DNA of 35,720 nt from an uncultured Clostridia bacterium (GCA_944367045.1 CALVWI010000017.1:1-35720), one strand, 5' to 3'. Positions 6,088 through 15,379 are shown, counted from the stretch's first letter. Notes: generated from the sequence alone by a model not told the origin. Numbers and translations: made by a program.

Positions 6088-7968
6088 ATGAAGAAGTGGA
6101 AAACCATTGGCACGGCAGCGCTTGCAGTCCTCATGACGGCGGGCACTGCGGGCGCGCTCGCGGGTTGCGGAGGCAATTCCGGCGACGCAGACACCTTTAC
6201 CATCTGGATGGCGTCCTCGGTCAACAGCTCGATCTACAACGACTACGGCGAGAACCCGTTCATCCAGTATCTGGAGAAAAGATTCGACATCAATCTCGAA
6301 TTTACGACTCCCATGCTCGGCAAGGAGCTTGAGGACTTCAACAAGCTCATCGGTTCCGGGTCCTATCCCGATATTATGGACCTTTCGTTTTACACCGACT
6401 CCATCGCGCTTCTCTACGATGACGGCTACGGCGCTGCGATGGACCTCACGCAGTACATTGCGGACTACATGCCCAACTATTCCAAGTTCATGGAGGACAA
6501 TACTCAGTTCACGCAGTATGCGAAGATCGACGGCATGTATCTTACCCTCAACAACTACAACGAGGCCATTCCCAATCAGTGGGGCGGCTGGATGTATCGC
6601 CGTGACTGGATCGTCGACTACGGTGAGTCTCAGACAAAGGGCAGTTATTCCTCCGTCGAAGAGGTAGAGGCGGCACTCTCCCAAGGGAGCTCGGAGCGAA
6701 CGGGCGGGTTTATCGAACCTGTTGCGGACGACAGCTATGAGGGCGGCTATGCCTATGCGGACGGCATCGTCTTTCCGGACGGCATCCTGACGGCGGACGG
6801 TTATGACAACCCCCTCACTCTCCGCGACTGGGAGTGGATGTTCGAGATCTTCATGCAGAACGACTACTGCGAGTACTGCATCTCGCTTCCGAATATCGGC
6901 TATCACGGCACGGGCGAACTTCTGAGCGCGTTCGGCGTAGGCCCCCTCTGGAACGCCTATGATGACGGCACGGGCACCTTTTCCGAGATCAAGTTCGGTC
7001 CCACCGAGGACGGCTACAGAAGGTACCTCGAGAAGATGAACGAGTGGTACGAAAAGGGCTGGCTCGATCCCAACTTCACCTCGACGAGCGGCGATATGTT
7101 CTACGCCATCGACGGCGAGTCCATCACTTCGGGTGTCGTCGGCATGTGGTACGGCACGACCGGTCAGCTCGGCGATCACCTTGCGCAGTCCTCCACGCAG
7201 ACCATCGCGGCGCTTGAAGGCATTGACGCCTGGGGCGCACGTCAGCCGAGAGAGGGCTACGGCGCAAGGGATGAGGCGTCAGGGATGTACACGGACGATC
7301 CATCCGTCTTCTACCTCGACTCGCAGGAGACCTCCCGTCGCTGGATCGTGACGGACGCCGCCGAGGGCAAGAACCTCGAAAAGCTCTTTACGATGCTTGA
7401 CTGGCTGTATTCGGAAGAGGGAAGCATCATCAAGACCTACGGGCTCTCCACCAAAGAACTTGAAGAGTATGACATCGACACGTCTCTTCTTGAGGAGTAC
7501 GGCCTTCTCGAGGAAGGCTGCTGGTGGTGGGCTGATGAGGACGGCAACCGCGTGGAAGAGGGGACCCCGGGCGCGAAAGTGTTCGTGAACTCCAAGATCA
7601 AGAACGCGACAGGTGACATCTCAGTTGCAACCAACGGCGTCTACTTTTTCGGCCTCGGCTATGATGCCCGCGGCCTCGAGTATGATCAGGAACCCTTCGT
7701 CAGGTCCCATGCCTATGACGAATGGGCGGCTTACAACAACTACGGCACGCTCACGGGCAGCTTTACCTCGCAGTTCACCATCGATGAGGGCTCTGCTTAC
7801 AACGCCACGCAGGAGACCATCCGCGAGTACCTTGGCAAGGAAGTTCCCACACTCATCAAGAGCGGCGTTACGGATGCAAACTGGAACGCATTCCTCGGCG
7901 CGCTCCGCACCCGCAAGTGCGACAGCAACACCGAACTTCTGCAGAGCCTCTACGACAGGCTGCACTAA
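6088..7968 (+). CDS. Extracellular sugar-binding lipoprotein of an ABC importer
   Basis: A 626-residue protein with a basic, hydrophobic signal and lipobox L24-A-G-C27 followed by GGNSGDAD, so Cys27 should be lipidated and the protein held on the outer face of the membrane. The body has the aromatic-rich pattern of family 1 solute-binding proteins of the long LplA/YtcQ group that serve complex oligosaccharides (residues about 35-626). It precedes a second lipoprotein and two matching permeases, with no ATPase in the operon, as is usual when a shared MsmK-type ATPase is used. Given GH78 and GH3 in the locus, the ligand is probably a rhamnose-containing oligosaccharide or glycoside; this is inference. 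It has its own copy of the direct-repeat promoter. Confidence 0.9.
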   Translation: MKKWKTIGTAALAVLMTAGTAGALAGCGGNSGDADTFTIWMASSVNSSIYNDYGENPFIQYLEKRFDINLEFTTPMLGKELEDFNKLIGSGSYPDIMDLSFYTDSIALLYDDGYGAAMDLTQYIADYMPNYSKFMEDNTQFTQYAKIDGMYLTLNNYNEAIPNQWGGWMYRRDWIVDYGESQTKGSYSSVEEVEAALSQGSSERTGGFIEPVADDSYEGGYAYADGIVFPDGILTADGYDNPLTLRDWEWMFEIFMQNDYCEYCISLPNIGYHGTGELLSAFGVGPLWNAYDDGTGTFSEIKFGPTEDGYRRYLEKMNEWYEKGWLDPNFTSTSGDMFYAIDGESITSGVVGMWYGTTGQLGDHLAQSSTQTIAALEGIDAWGARQPREGYGARDEASGMYTDDPSVFYLDSQETSRRWIVTDAAEGKNLEKLFTMLDWLYSEEGSIIKTYGLSTKELEEYDIDTSLLEEYGLLEEGCWWWADEDGNRVEEGTPGAKVFVNSKIKNATGDISVATNGVYFFGLGYDARGLEYDQEPFVRSHAYDEWAAYNNYGTLTGSFTSQFTIDEGSAYNATQETIREYLGKEVPTLIKSGVTDANWNAFLGALRTRKCDSNTELLQSLYDRLH

Positions 7969-7990
7969 ACGACGATAAGGAGATAACACA

Positions 7991-9331
7991 ATGAAATTCC
8001 GTAAATTTTTGACGATCGGCATCGCGGCGCTCACCGTTGCCGCATTCAGCTTTGGCCTTGCAGCCTGCAAGCCCGATACGGAGGATCCTGGCAAGGATCC
8101 CGAAACTCCCGGCGGCGATACGCCCGTGGCTCCCGCGGAAGTCACCGTGGAAGGCGGCTACGGTTACTATCCCCCCGATCAGGGCGGCATCGGCCTCGAG
8201 CTCAACCTTTACGAGGACGGCACCTACTATTACTCGCAGTTCACCTCCGTCCTCTACAGCGGCACCTACACCGCCGAGGAGGCATCGGGTACGGACGAGG
8301 ATGGCAACACCATTCACTACACGGTCACGTTCGACGATCAGGTCAACTTTGGTGAGGAGACGCATAACATCGTCTCCGATGCGGATGGCACGGTCTACCT
8401 CACGAATATGTACGACGACATGAGCCTCACGACCTACAACTTCTCCAAGCAGGACGACTACCTCGAGGAAGTCGTGCAGACGGTGGAGCAGTTCTGGAGC
8501 ACCAACTTTGCGGAGGATTTCGTCACGGCGACCTTCTATTCGGATAACTCCTACACCCTCGACGGCATCAACGGCGCCGGCTATGCTGGCTCGTTGGGCA
8601 CCTATACGTCTGAGACCGCGGAGGACGGCACCGTCACTTACACGATGACGGACGGCGACGACAGCTCCAAGGTCTACACCATCACCGTTGTCGGCGCGTC
8701 CATTACTCTGACGGGCACTGAGACGGACTACACGATGACCTCCATCAACCCCAACCTCGTGGTTGAAGTGGAGTTCACGGGCAGCAACAGCTGGGGTGCG
8801 GCAGTCGTGCTTACCTGCTATGACGACTCGTCCGCCAACCTTCAGATCACGATGGAAGGCGTCATGGACTTCGCCGATGCAACGGGTACCTGGCAGTATA
8901 TGTCGGACGGCGACTACTACGTCTTCGTGTTTGGCGGCACCGTCTACACGGCCGAGAATACCGACGGGACCTATTCCTTCTCCTACAAGATCAATGCGGC
9001 GCAGTTTGGCGGCGAGGAGGTCACGCTCTCCTATACGCTGGAAGAGCCTCTCATCTCCTATTCCTTCACCTACACGCCTGTTCTGAGCTATGCGGCGGGA
9101 GAGACGGTGAACATGGTCTGTAACAGCGTCGCGGGCGCCGAGGAGTACACCTTCACGGGCAGCATCTGGGACGGTGCATGCACCTTCACGATCGTCTGCG
9201 CGGCGGACGGCACCTGCTCGGGTACCACTTCCTACGCGACCGACGAAGGGGAGGGCACCTGGTCCCAGGCGGACGGCGTCATCACCATTGAGATCAACGG
9301 CACGACTTACACGGCGACGGCCGGAGAGTAA
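7991..9331 (+). CDS. Repeat-containing lipoprotein of unknown function
   Basis: A 446-residue protein with signal peptide and lipobox L23-A-A-C26, then an acidic Pro/Gly/Asp linker (27-50). The body is rich in Thr, Tyr, Gly and Asp and appears to hold four diverged beta-repeats, anchored near residues 68-94, 177-206, 269-302 and 394-425. Each has an alternating hydrophobic strand, an Asp-rich turn (EDGTY, SDNSY, DDSSA, ADGTC), and then G-T-Y/W. I recognise no named family. It lies between the binding protein (22-base gap) and the permeases, so it is expressed with the importer and sits on the cell surface. It could be an accessory glycan-binding protein that feeds the transporter; that is a guess from position and fold type. 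A strong hairpin follows the stop codon. Confidence 0.75.
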   Translation: MKFRKFLTIGIAALTVAAFSFGLAACKPDTEDPGKDPETPGGDTPVAPAEVTVEGGYGYYPPDQGGIGLELNLYEDGTYYYSQFTSVLYSGTYTAEEASGTDEDGNTIHYTVTFDDQVNFGEETHNIVSDADGTVYLTNMYDDMSLTTYNFSKQDDYLEEVVQTVEQFWSTNFAEDFVTATFYSDNSYTLDGINGAGYAGSLGTYTSETAEDGTVTYTMTDGDDSSKVYTITVVGASITLTGTETDYTMTSINPNLVVEVEFTGSNSWGAAVVLTCYDDSSANLQITMEGVMDFADATGTWQYMSDGDYYVFVFGGTVYTAENTDGTYSFSYKINAAQFGGEEVTLSYTLEEPLISYSFTYTPVLSYAAGETVNMVCNSVAGAEEYTFTGSIWDGACTFTIVCAADGTCSGTTSYATDEGEGTWSQADGVITIEINGTTYTATAGE

Positions 9332-9348
9332 GCACCTTTAAGGGAGCG

Positions 9349-9369
9349 GGCGCGGGGTCTCCCCGCGCC
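9349..9369 (+). other. Very stable intercistronic hairpin
   Basis: GGCGCGGGG (9349-9357), loop TCT, CCCCGCGCC (9361-9369): a perfect 9-bp, nearly all-GC stem whose outer flanks (GAGCG, CGCTGCTC) can pair further. No T-run follows directly (AAATTTT only after 11 bases), so full termination is less likely than partial termination or 3'-end protection of the lipoprotein part of the message. It would keep the two surface proteins more abundant than the permeases, as seen in other binding-protein operons. Confidence 0.65.
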
Positions 9370-9402
9370 GCGCTGCTCTCAAATTTTCATAAGGAGGGAA
9401 TT

Positions 9403-10404
9403 ATGCAGACAGTAGAAAACGTAGCTTCTGTGGGCGTGGAAGAGGAAGCCGTCGATCCCCGCGAACTGCGCCGGCGCAAGCGTCAGGACAAGCACGAGCG
9501 GTGGGTCAAGGACATGAAGCGGGATTATCCTATCTATCTCCTGTTCATTCCCATTGCAGTTTTCTTTATCATCTTCAACTATGTTCCGATGTTCGGTATC
9601 ATCATTGCCTTCAAGGACTACCGCCCCGGTCGCGGTGTGTTCGGAAGCGAGTGGGCAGAGATGCACGGCTTCGAGAACTTTTACAATCTCTTTTCCAACG
9701 AGTCCTTCCCCAAGGTGTTCCGCAATACCTGCGTCATGGCGGCGATGAACCTCACCATCGGCTTCGCGGCACCCGTCCTCCTCGGTCTGCTTCTTTCGCA
9801 GGTCCGCATCAAGCCCTTCAAGCGCGTTGCGCAGACGGTCAGCTATATGCCTTACTTCGTTGCGACCGTCGTCGTGTGCTCGCTCATCAAGGACTTCATG
9901 AGCGATACGGGCGTCATCACCGACCTCTTCGTGGCGCTGGGGGCAAATCGGGAGGATATGCTCACCAATCCCAAGTACTTCTGGTGGATCAATACGCTCG
10001 CCGGTGTCTGGCAGGGTGCGGGGTACGGCTCCATCGTGTATGTGGCGGCCATTTCCAACATCAATCCCGACCTGCACGAAGCGGCGGCTCTCGACGGCGC
10101 GGGCAGATGGCAGCGGCTCATCCACATCACCATCCCCAGCATCATCCCGACCATCATCATGATGTTCACGATGTCCGTCGGCACCGTCTTCATGACGGGC
10201 TTCGATAAGGTGCTCCTTCTCTACAACGAGAGCATTTACGACACGGCAGACTGCCTTTCGACGTTCACCTACCGCTGGGGCGTCGTTCAGAACAACTACG
10301 GGCTTTCTTCGGCGGCAGGTCTCTTCCAGTCCGTCATCTCGACGGCGCTCCTGCTCCTTTCCAACAAGCTGACGAAAGTTGCGGCGAAGACCTCGCTCTT
10401 CTAA
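9403..10404 (+). CDS. Sugar ABC transporter permease (LplB type)
   Basis: A 333-residue inner-membrane protein with a charged cytoplasmic N-terminus (1-45), a first transmembrane segment at about 46-68 and about six segments in total. The permease-ATPase contact loop is visible as EAAALDGAGRWQRLIHITIP from residue 226. The pattern matches LplB-type permeases of the CUT1 sugar importer family. It pairs with the next gene to form the heterodimeric channel for the lipoprotein at 6088. The start follows AAGGAGGG. No ATP-binding subunit is encoded nearby; the ecfA genes at 25.4 kb belong to a different transporter class and are not candidates. Confidence 0.93.
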   Translation: MQTVENVASVGVEEEAVDPRELRRRKRQDKHERWVKDMKRDYPIYLLFIPIAVFFIIFNYVPMFGIIIAFKDYRPGRGVFGSEWAEMHGFENFYNLFSNESFPKVFRNTCVMAAMNLTIGFAAPVLLGLLLSQVRIKPFKRVAQTVSYMPYFVATVVVCSLIKDFMSDTGVITDLFVALGANREDMLTNPKYFWWINTLAGVWQGAGYGSIVYVAAISNINPDLHEAAALDGAGRWQRLIHITIPSIIPTIIMMFTMSVGTVFMTGFDKVLLLYNESIYDTADCLSTFTYRWGVVQNNYGLSSAAGLFQSVISTALLLLSNKLTKVAAKTSLF

Positions 10405-10416
10405 GGAGGGATCATC

Positions 10417-11322
10417 ATGGCAAAAGTGAAAACCAAATACAGGAACGGCGGCATGGTCGAAAAGAACAGCGTGCTCGGCTGGATCGCGGATATCATCATC
10501 TACGCGCTCCTTGTCGTCATGATGTTCATCTGCGTCATCCCGCTCTGGTACTCCCTCGTCGCCTCCTTCTCGGACGGCTTTACCCTCTACAATTCCGAGG
10601 GCATGATCTGGTTCCCCGTGGGGGAATGGACGCTTGCGGGCTATGAGCACGTCTTCGCTTCCAACAACGTCCTGCGCGGGTACCTCAATACCATCATCTA
10701 TGTCGTCGGCGCGACGCTGCTCGGCTTTGTCCTCAACGTGCTTGCGGGCTATGTCTTAAGCCGCAGCACCCGTTACCGCGGCATCATGATCTTGTTCGTC
10801 ATGTTCACGATGATGTTCAACGGCGGCCTCATCCCGACGTACATCGTCATGCGCGCTTTGGGCTTTGTCAACAGTCCGCTTGCGATCATCATCCCCACCT
10901 GCACGAACGCCTACTTCATGATCCTCATGATGAACGCCTATCTCGGCGTGCCGCAGTCCACGGTGGAAGCCGCAGAACTCGACGGCGCGGGGCATTTCCG
11001 CCTCATGTTCCAGATCTGCCTTCCTCAGTGCATGAGCATCGCGACGGTCGTCCTCCTTTACAGCGTCGTCTTCCAGTGGAACTCCTGGTTCCAGGCATAC
11101 GTCTATCTGTCCACGGCGCGTGAATGGTGGCCTCTGCAGCTTGTCGTCAACAACATGATCAGCGAAAACACCAACTTCATGCAGTCGGGCAATATCGACT
11201 ATTCGCGCTATCTCATCCAGTACGGCCTCGTCGTCGTTGCGACCATTCCCATCCTCTGCGTGTTCCCGTTTTTCCAGAAGTATATTGAGAAGGGCGCGGT
11301 GCTCGGCGGCGTCAAAGAATAA
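10417..11322 (+). CDS. Sugar ABC transporter permease (YtcP/AraQ type)
   Basis: A 301-residue membrane protein, partner of the preceding permease, with a first transmembrane segment at about 25-50 and the contact loop EAAELDGAGHFRLMFQICLP from residue 184. The C-terminus ends in KGAVLGGVKE, typical of this subgroup. It starts 12 bases after the previous stop behind AAGGAGGG and ends 9 bases before the GH3 gene, which shows one transcription unit. Function: the second half of the translocation channel for the oligosaccharide bound by the 6088 lipoprotein. Confidence 0.93.
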   Translation: MAKVKTKYRNGGMVEKNSVLGWIADIIIYALLVVMMFICVIPLWYSLVASFSDGFTLYNSEGMIWFPVGEWTLAGYEHVFASNNVLRGYLNTIIYVVGATLLGFVLNVLAGYVLSRSTRYRGIMILFVMFTMMFNGGLIPTYIVMRALGFVNSPLAIIIPTCTNAYFMILMMNAYLGVPQSTVEAAELDGAGHFRLMFQICLPQCMSIATVVLLYSVVFQWNSWFQAYVYLSTAREWWPLQLVVNNMISENTNFMQSGNIDYSRYLIQYGLVVVATIPILCVFPFFQKYIEKGAVLGGVKE

Positions 11323-11331
11323 GGAGAACTC

Positions 11332-13707
11332 ATGGACATCAAGAAACTTCTACAAGAACTCACGCCCGAGGAAAAGGCAAGGCTCGTTGCAGGAGTCAAC
11401 TTCATGTATACCGCTCCCGTCGGGCGCCTCGGTATCCCGTCTCTTTCGATGGCAGACGGCCCTCACGGCCTCCGCAAACAGACGAGCGGGGGAGACAACG
11501 GCGTCTCGATGAGCGAGCCTGCAACATCCTTCCCGACGGCGGCGACCGTTGCCTCAGGCTGGGATCCCGAAAACGCCAGAAAGGTGGGGGAGGGCATCGC
11601 CGAAGAGTGCATGCACTACGGCGTCAACGTCATCCTCGGCCCGGGCGTCAACATCAAGCGCAACCCCCTGTGCGGCAGAAACTTTGAGTACTATTCCGAG
11701 GATCCCTTCCTCGCCTCCGAAATGGGCATCGGCGAGGTGGAGGGCGTGCAAAGTAAGGGCGTTGGCGTCTCCGTCAAGCACTTCGCCTTCAACAACACGG
11801 AGGACCACCGCTTCGTCGGCAACAGCGTCGTCGACGAGCGCGCCGCCCGCGAACTCTACCTCAAGGTGTTCGAGCGCGTCGTCAAGGAGGCCAAGCCCGC
11901 GACGCTCATGTGCGCCTACAACGCCGTCAACGGCACCTTCTGCTCGGAGAACAGGACGCTCCTCACCGATATTTTGCGCGGCGAGTGGGGCTTTGACGGG
12001 CTCGTCATGACCGACTGGGGCGCGACGCACGACCGCGTCGATTCCCTCAAGGCGGGGCTCGATCTCGAGATGCCCGGAAACACCGAGTACTGCCGCAAGC
12101 GCATCATGGAGGGCCTTTCGGACGGCTCGCTCCCCATGGAGGCGCTCGACAAGGCCGTCGGGAACATCCTGAAGCTCGTCGAGAAGTACGCCGTCGGCGC
12201 GGAGCGGAAGGAGGCCGACTTCGAAGCGCATCACGCGATGGCAGCGGAGATCGCCGCCGATTGCGCCGTGCTCTTGAAGAACGACGGCGTCCTGCCCCTC
12301 ACGGGCAAGGAAAAGCTGCTCGTCGTCGGGGAGATGTTCGAGAATATGCGCTATCAGGGCGCGGGAAGCTCGATGATCAACCCCACACGAGTCACTTCCC
12401 CCAAGGAGGCGTTCGACAAGAAGGGTATCTCTTACACCTACTGCAAGGGCTACACGGAGAGCGGCGCCAACGCCCTCGAACTGCGCACGGAGGCCTTCCA
12501 AGCGGCAGAGAGCGCCGATACCGTCCTCGTGTTTGCAGGGCTCGACGACATGTCGGAAGGGGAGGGCTACGACCGCGAGAACATGCGCATGCCGCAGCAG
12601 CAGCTCGACCTCATCGACGCGATGCTCGCAGCGGGCAAGAAAGTCGCGGTGGTGCTGTTCGGCGGCTCGCCCATGGAACTTCCCTTTGCGGACAGGGTGA
12701 ACGCCATCCTCGACATGTACCTACCGGGCCAAAACGGCGGCACGGCGGCAGCGGAGCTTCTCTACGGCGAGAAGAACCCCTCGGGGCACCTTGCCGAGAC
12801 ATGGCCCATGCACTATTCCGACGTTCCCTTCGGCGACGTGTTCGCAAAGAAGGTCAACGAAGTCTACAAGGAGAGCGTGTTTGTCGGCTACCGCTACTAC
12901 ACGACGGCGGAAAAACAGGTGCGCTATCCCTTCGGCTACGGCCTCTCCTATACGACGTTCGACTATACCGCATCGCCCGCAATTGTGAACGGGGACACCG
13001 TCTCCGTCACCTGCGGCGTCAAGAACACCGGGGATCGTGCGGGCTCTGCCGTCCTCCAAATTTACGTTTCCTCCCGCGAGGGCGGCATCCCGCGTCCCAT
13101 GAAGGAGCTCAAGGCCTTCCAAAAGGTGCGCCTTGCGGCGGGCGAGAGCAAGGAGGTGACGCTCTCCTTCAAGACGGACGATTTGAAGGACTATATTCCC
13201 GGCGAGGGCTGGAAGCTCTTCAAGGGCACCTATACGGTGCACGTCGCGACGGACGTCCTCACCGACATCGCAGTCTCCGACATCGTCTTGGACGGCGAGG
13301 AGCCCGTCTCCGACCCCCTCTTCTACGGGGCGAAGGAGGTGCCTTTTGTCACGGACGAGCAGTTCGAAGCGATGAGCGGGCTCACCATCCCGAAGGAACC
13401 CGAAGCCGCGCCCTTCACGCTTTTGACGCGCTTCATCGATATGCAGGCGACGCCCGCGGGCAAGGCCATCTACGAGCAGATGCAGGGGCCTTCCAACCGG
13501 CTTCTTGCCGAGGCCGCAAAGCTTCCCGAGGGTGACGACAAGTTCAACATGGTCAAGGGAGCGGTGTTCCTCAGACGCATCATCGACACGAGCTCGCTTC
13601 TCTCCCTCGTGATGAACTCGGGCGGCCAGCTCCCGTACGAAATGGCGCTGCATATGCTCGCAGCCGCCAACGGCGAACTCCCCGCAAATCAAGCTCCCAC
13701 AACGTAA
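11332..13707 (+). CDS. Beta-glycosidase, GH3 (beta-glucosidase-like), intracellular
   Basis: A 791-residue enzyme without signal peptide. It has the GH3 N-terminal barrel with nucleophile Asp228 in GLVMTDWGA, the substrate-pocket signatures NIKRNPLCGRNFEYYSEDP and KHFAFNN, the GH3 C-terminal domain (YLPGQNGGTAAAELLYG), and a fibronectin III-like domain (about 555-650, GYGLSYTTF to KELKAFQKV). A helical tail of about 110 residues (QATPAGKAI and onward) ends the protein. GH3 members include beta-glucosidases and beta-xylosidases; exact specificity cannot be read here. As the last gene of the importer operon it would cleave the beta-linked sugar left after the GH78 enzyme removes rhamnose, as needed for rutinose- or neohesperidose-type glycosides or plant oligosaccharides. 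Confidence 0.93.
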   Translation: MDIKKLLQELTPEEKARLVAGVNFMYTAPVGRLGIPSLSMADGPHGLRKQTSGGDNGVSMSEPATSFPTAATVASGWDPENARKVGEGIAEECMHYGVNVILGPGVNIKRNPLCGRNFEYYSEDPFLASEMGIGEVEGVQSKGVGVSVKHFAFNNTEDHRFVGNSVVDERAARELYLKVFERVVKEAKPATLMCAYNAVNGTFCSENRTLLTDILRGEWGFDGLVMTDWGATHDRVDSLKAGLDLEMPGNTEYCRKRIMEGLSDGSLPMEALDKAVGNILKLVEKYAVGAERKEADFEAHHAMAAEIAADCAVLLKNDGVLPLTGKEKLLVVGEMFENMRYQGAGSSMINPTRVTSPKEAFDKKGISYTYCKGYTESGANALELRTEAFQAAESADTVLVFAGLDDMSEGEGYDRENMRMPQQQLDLIDAMLAAGKKVAVVLFGGSPMELPFADRVNAILDMYLPGQNGGTAAAELLYGEKNPSGHLAETWPMHYSDVPFGDVFAKKVNEVYKESVFVGYRYYTTAEKQVRYPFGYGLSYTTFDYTASPAIVNGDTVSVTCGVKNTGDRAGSAVLQIYVSSREGGIPRPMKELKAFQKVRLAAGESKEVTLSFKTDDLKDYIPGEGWKLFKGTYTVHVATDVLTDIAVSDIVLDGEEPVSDPLFYGAKEVPFVTDEQFEAMSGLTIPKEPEAAPFTLLTRFIDMQATPAGKAIYEQMQGPSNRLLAEAAKLPEGDDKFNMVKGAVFLRRIIDTSSLLSLVMNSGGQLPYEMALHMLAAANGELPANQAPTT

Positions 13708-13754
13708 GTTCCGCATAAGTCCCCCCAAGACGGTTCGGAACACCCTATTTGATC

Positions 13755-13785
13755 GGCCGCGTATCTTCGGATGCGCGGCCTTTCC
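13755..13785 (+). terminator. Terminator with UUCG tetraloop
   Basis: GGCCGCGTATC (13755-13765), TTCG, GATGCGCGGCC (13770-13780) form an 11-bp stem with one G-U pair, closed by the very stable C(UUCG)G loop and followed by TTTCC. It marks the end of the glycan-utilisation operon. The rest of 13708-13823 shows nothing recognisable. Confidence 0.8.
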
Positions 13786-13823
13786 ATTCCCTGAAGGAAT
13801 AGTAAACGATGTGAAATAAGTAT

Positions 13824-13852
13824 TTGTCATTTTGCGCGCCGTCCGCTATAAT
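13824..13852 (+). promoter_or_regulatory. Promoter of the acetyltransferase operon
   Basis: TTGTCA (13824-13829), 17-bp spacer, TATAAT (13847-13852): five and six matches to the vegetative consensus. The start is expected near 13859, and TTAGGAGC serves the ATG at 13873. Confidence 0.85.
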
Positions 13853-13872
13853 GGGAACGTTAGGAGCAAACT

Positions 13873-14442
13873 ATGACGACACAGGAATTTATGGAACAGA
13901 TGTCACGCGGGGAGCGCGTCGTGGGCGGGAGCCCGGAACACCGCGTGATGCACCGCCTCTCCGAGGAAGCGCGCGGGCCGATGGCCGCCCTCAATTCGGG
14001 CGCGCACACCGACGAGGAGATCCGCACCCTCTTCTTTGCGCTCATCGAAAAGCCGTACGACGAGACGTTCGGCCTCTTTCCGCCCTTTTACACCGACTGC
14101 GGGAAGAACATTTGGGTGGGGAAGCGCGTCTTCATCAATGCGGGCTGCTGCTTTCAGGACCAGGGCGGCATCTATATCGGCGACGACTGCCTCATCGGGC
14201 ATCAGGTCGTCATTGCGACTTTGAATCACGACCTCGACCCCGCACACCGCAAGGACCTTCTTCCCAAACCCGTGAAGCTCGGCAATAACGTCTGGGTGGG
14301 CGCGCACGCGACCATTCTCCCGGGCGTCACGGTGGGGGACAACGCCGTCATCGCCGCGGGCGCGGTGGTGACCAAGGACGTCCCCGCAAACACCGTCGCC
14401 GCGGGCGTCCCCGCAAAAGTCATCAAACAGATCGAGGGATAA
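13873..14442 (+). CDS. Sugar O-acetyltransferase (maltose/galactoside acetyltransferase family)
   Basis: A 189-residue left-handed beta-helix enzyme transferring acetyl from acetyl-CoA to a sugar hydroxyl. The N-terminal helical cap (about 1-60) is followed by hexapeptide repeats (for example [37 protein letters not shown]). The catalytic His is in the LNHD of the active loop, and the ending [11 protein letters not shown] is typical of the LacA/Maa group. It starts right after a good promoter and its stop is one base from the next ATG, so it is the first gene of a small operon with the hydrolase and the flavin reductase. The physiological acceptor is unknown; detoxifying acetylation of surplus sugars is the common view of the family. 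Confidence 0.88.
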   Translation: MTTQEFMEQMSRGERVVGGSPEHRVMHRLSEEARGPMAALNSGAHTDEEIRTLFFALIEKPYDETFGLFPPFYTDCGKNIWVGKRVFINAGCCFQDQGGIYIGDDCLIGHQVVIATLNHDLDPAHRKDLLPKPVKLGNNVWVGAHATILPGVTVGDNAVIAAGAVVTKDVPANTVAAGVPAKVIKQIEG

Positions 14443-14443
14443 T

Positions 14444-15379
14444 ATGGAGCACTACATCACAGCATTGAGCGAGAGCGTCGTGCGCGAACGCGTCACCTTC
14501 CAAAACCGCTTCGGCATCGAGCTCTCCGCCGACCTCTACACCCCCAAGGAGCATGAGGGGAGGCTGCCCGCGCTCGTCGTGGGCCCTCCCTACGGCGGTG
14601 TCAAGGAGCAGGGCCCGTGCGTCTGGGCGAACGGCCTTGCGGAGCGCGGCTTCGTCGTCCTCGCCTTCGACCAGCCCTTCATGGGCACGAGCGGCGGCAC
14701 CGTGCGGAACGTCGCCTCGCCCGAACTCTTCACCGAGTCCTTCTCTGCCTCCGTCGACTATCTCGGCCTCCTTCCCTATGTCGATAGAGAAAAGATCGGC
14801 GCGGTGGGCATCTGCGGGAGCGGTGGGTTTGCGCTCTCCGCGGCGCAGTGCGACGTGCGCATCAAGGCCCTCGTCACGGCGAGTATGTATGACATCTCCT
14901 ATGCCGTCCGCATGGGGCAGACGCGCGAGCAGCTCGAGGAACACAAAAAGCAGCTTTCGATGAAGCGTTGGGAGGATGCGGAGAAGGGGACGCCCGAGTG
15001 CATCCTGAGCTACCCCGAGACCCCGCTCGAGGAAATTCCAAAGGGTATCCCCGAGCCCGCTGCCGAGTTCATGCGTTTCTATGCGATGAAGCGCGGCCAT
15101 CACCCCAATGCCCGTGGCGGCTTCACGACGACGAGCGACCTCTCGTTCATGAACTTCCGTCTGCTCGACTACATCGGCGAGATCTCTCCCCGTCCCATCC
15201 TCTTCATCGTGGGGGACAGGGCACACTCCCGCTTTTTCAGCGACATCGCCTATAAAAACGCCAATCAGCCCAAGGAGATGTACGTCGTCGAGGACGCCGA
15301 GCACATCGACCTCTACGACAGGACGGACAAAATTCCTTTCGACTACGTTGCAAAATTTTTTACGGATAACTTAAAGTAA
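14444..15379 (+). CDS. Alpha/beta hydrolase (YcjY/dienelactone-hydrolase-like)
   Basis: A 311-residue cytoplasmic hydrolase. The nucleophile elbow is G-I-C-G-S-G-G (about 123-129), the likely acid is the Asp in FIVGDRAHS (about 256) and the likely catalytic base is the His in VEDAEHIDLYD (about 287). The N-terminal strand region has VVGPPYGGVKEQ where the oxyanion loop is expected. The pattern resembles the YcjY-like esterase/peptidase group, but the substrate is not visible. The gene follows the acetyltransferase by one base, using the AGGG inside its end, and precedes an FMN reductase by 12 bases. I cannot tell whether this trio works on sugars or on xenobiotics. Confidence 0.75.
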   Translation: MEHYITALSESVVRERVTFQNRFGIELSADLYTPKEHEGRLPALVVGPPYGGVKEQGPCVWANGLAERGFVVLAFDQPFMGTSGGTVRNVASPELFTESFSASVDYLGLLPYVDREKIGAVGICGSGGFALSAAQCDVRIKALVTASMYDISYAVRMGQTREQLEEHKKQLSMKRWEDAEKGTPECILSYPETPLEEIPKGIPEPAAEFMRFYAMKRGHHPNARGGFTTTSDLSFMNFRLLDYIGEISPRPILFIVGDRAHSRFFSDIAYKNANQPKEMYVVEDAEHIDLYDRTDKIPFDYVAKFFTDNLK

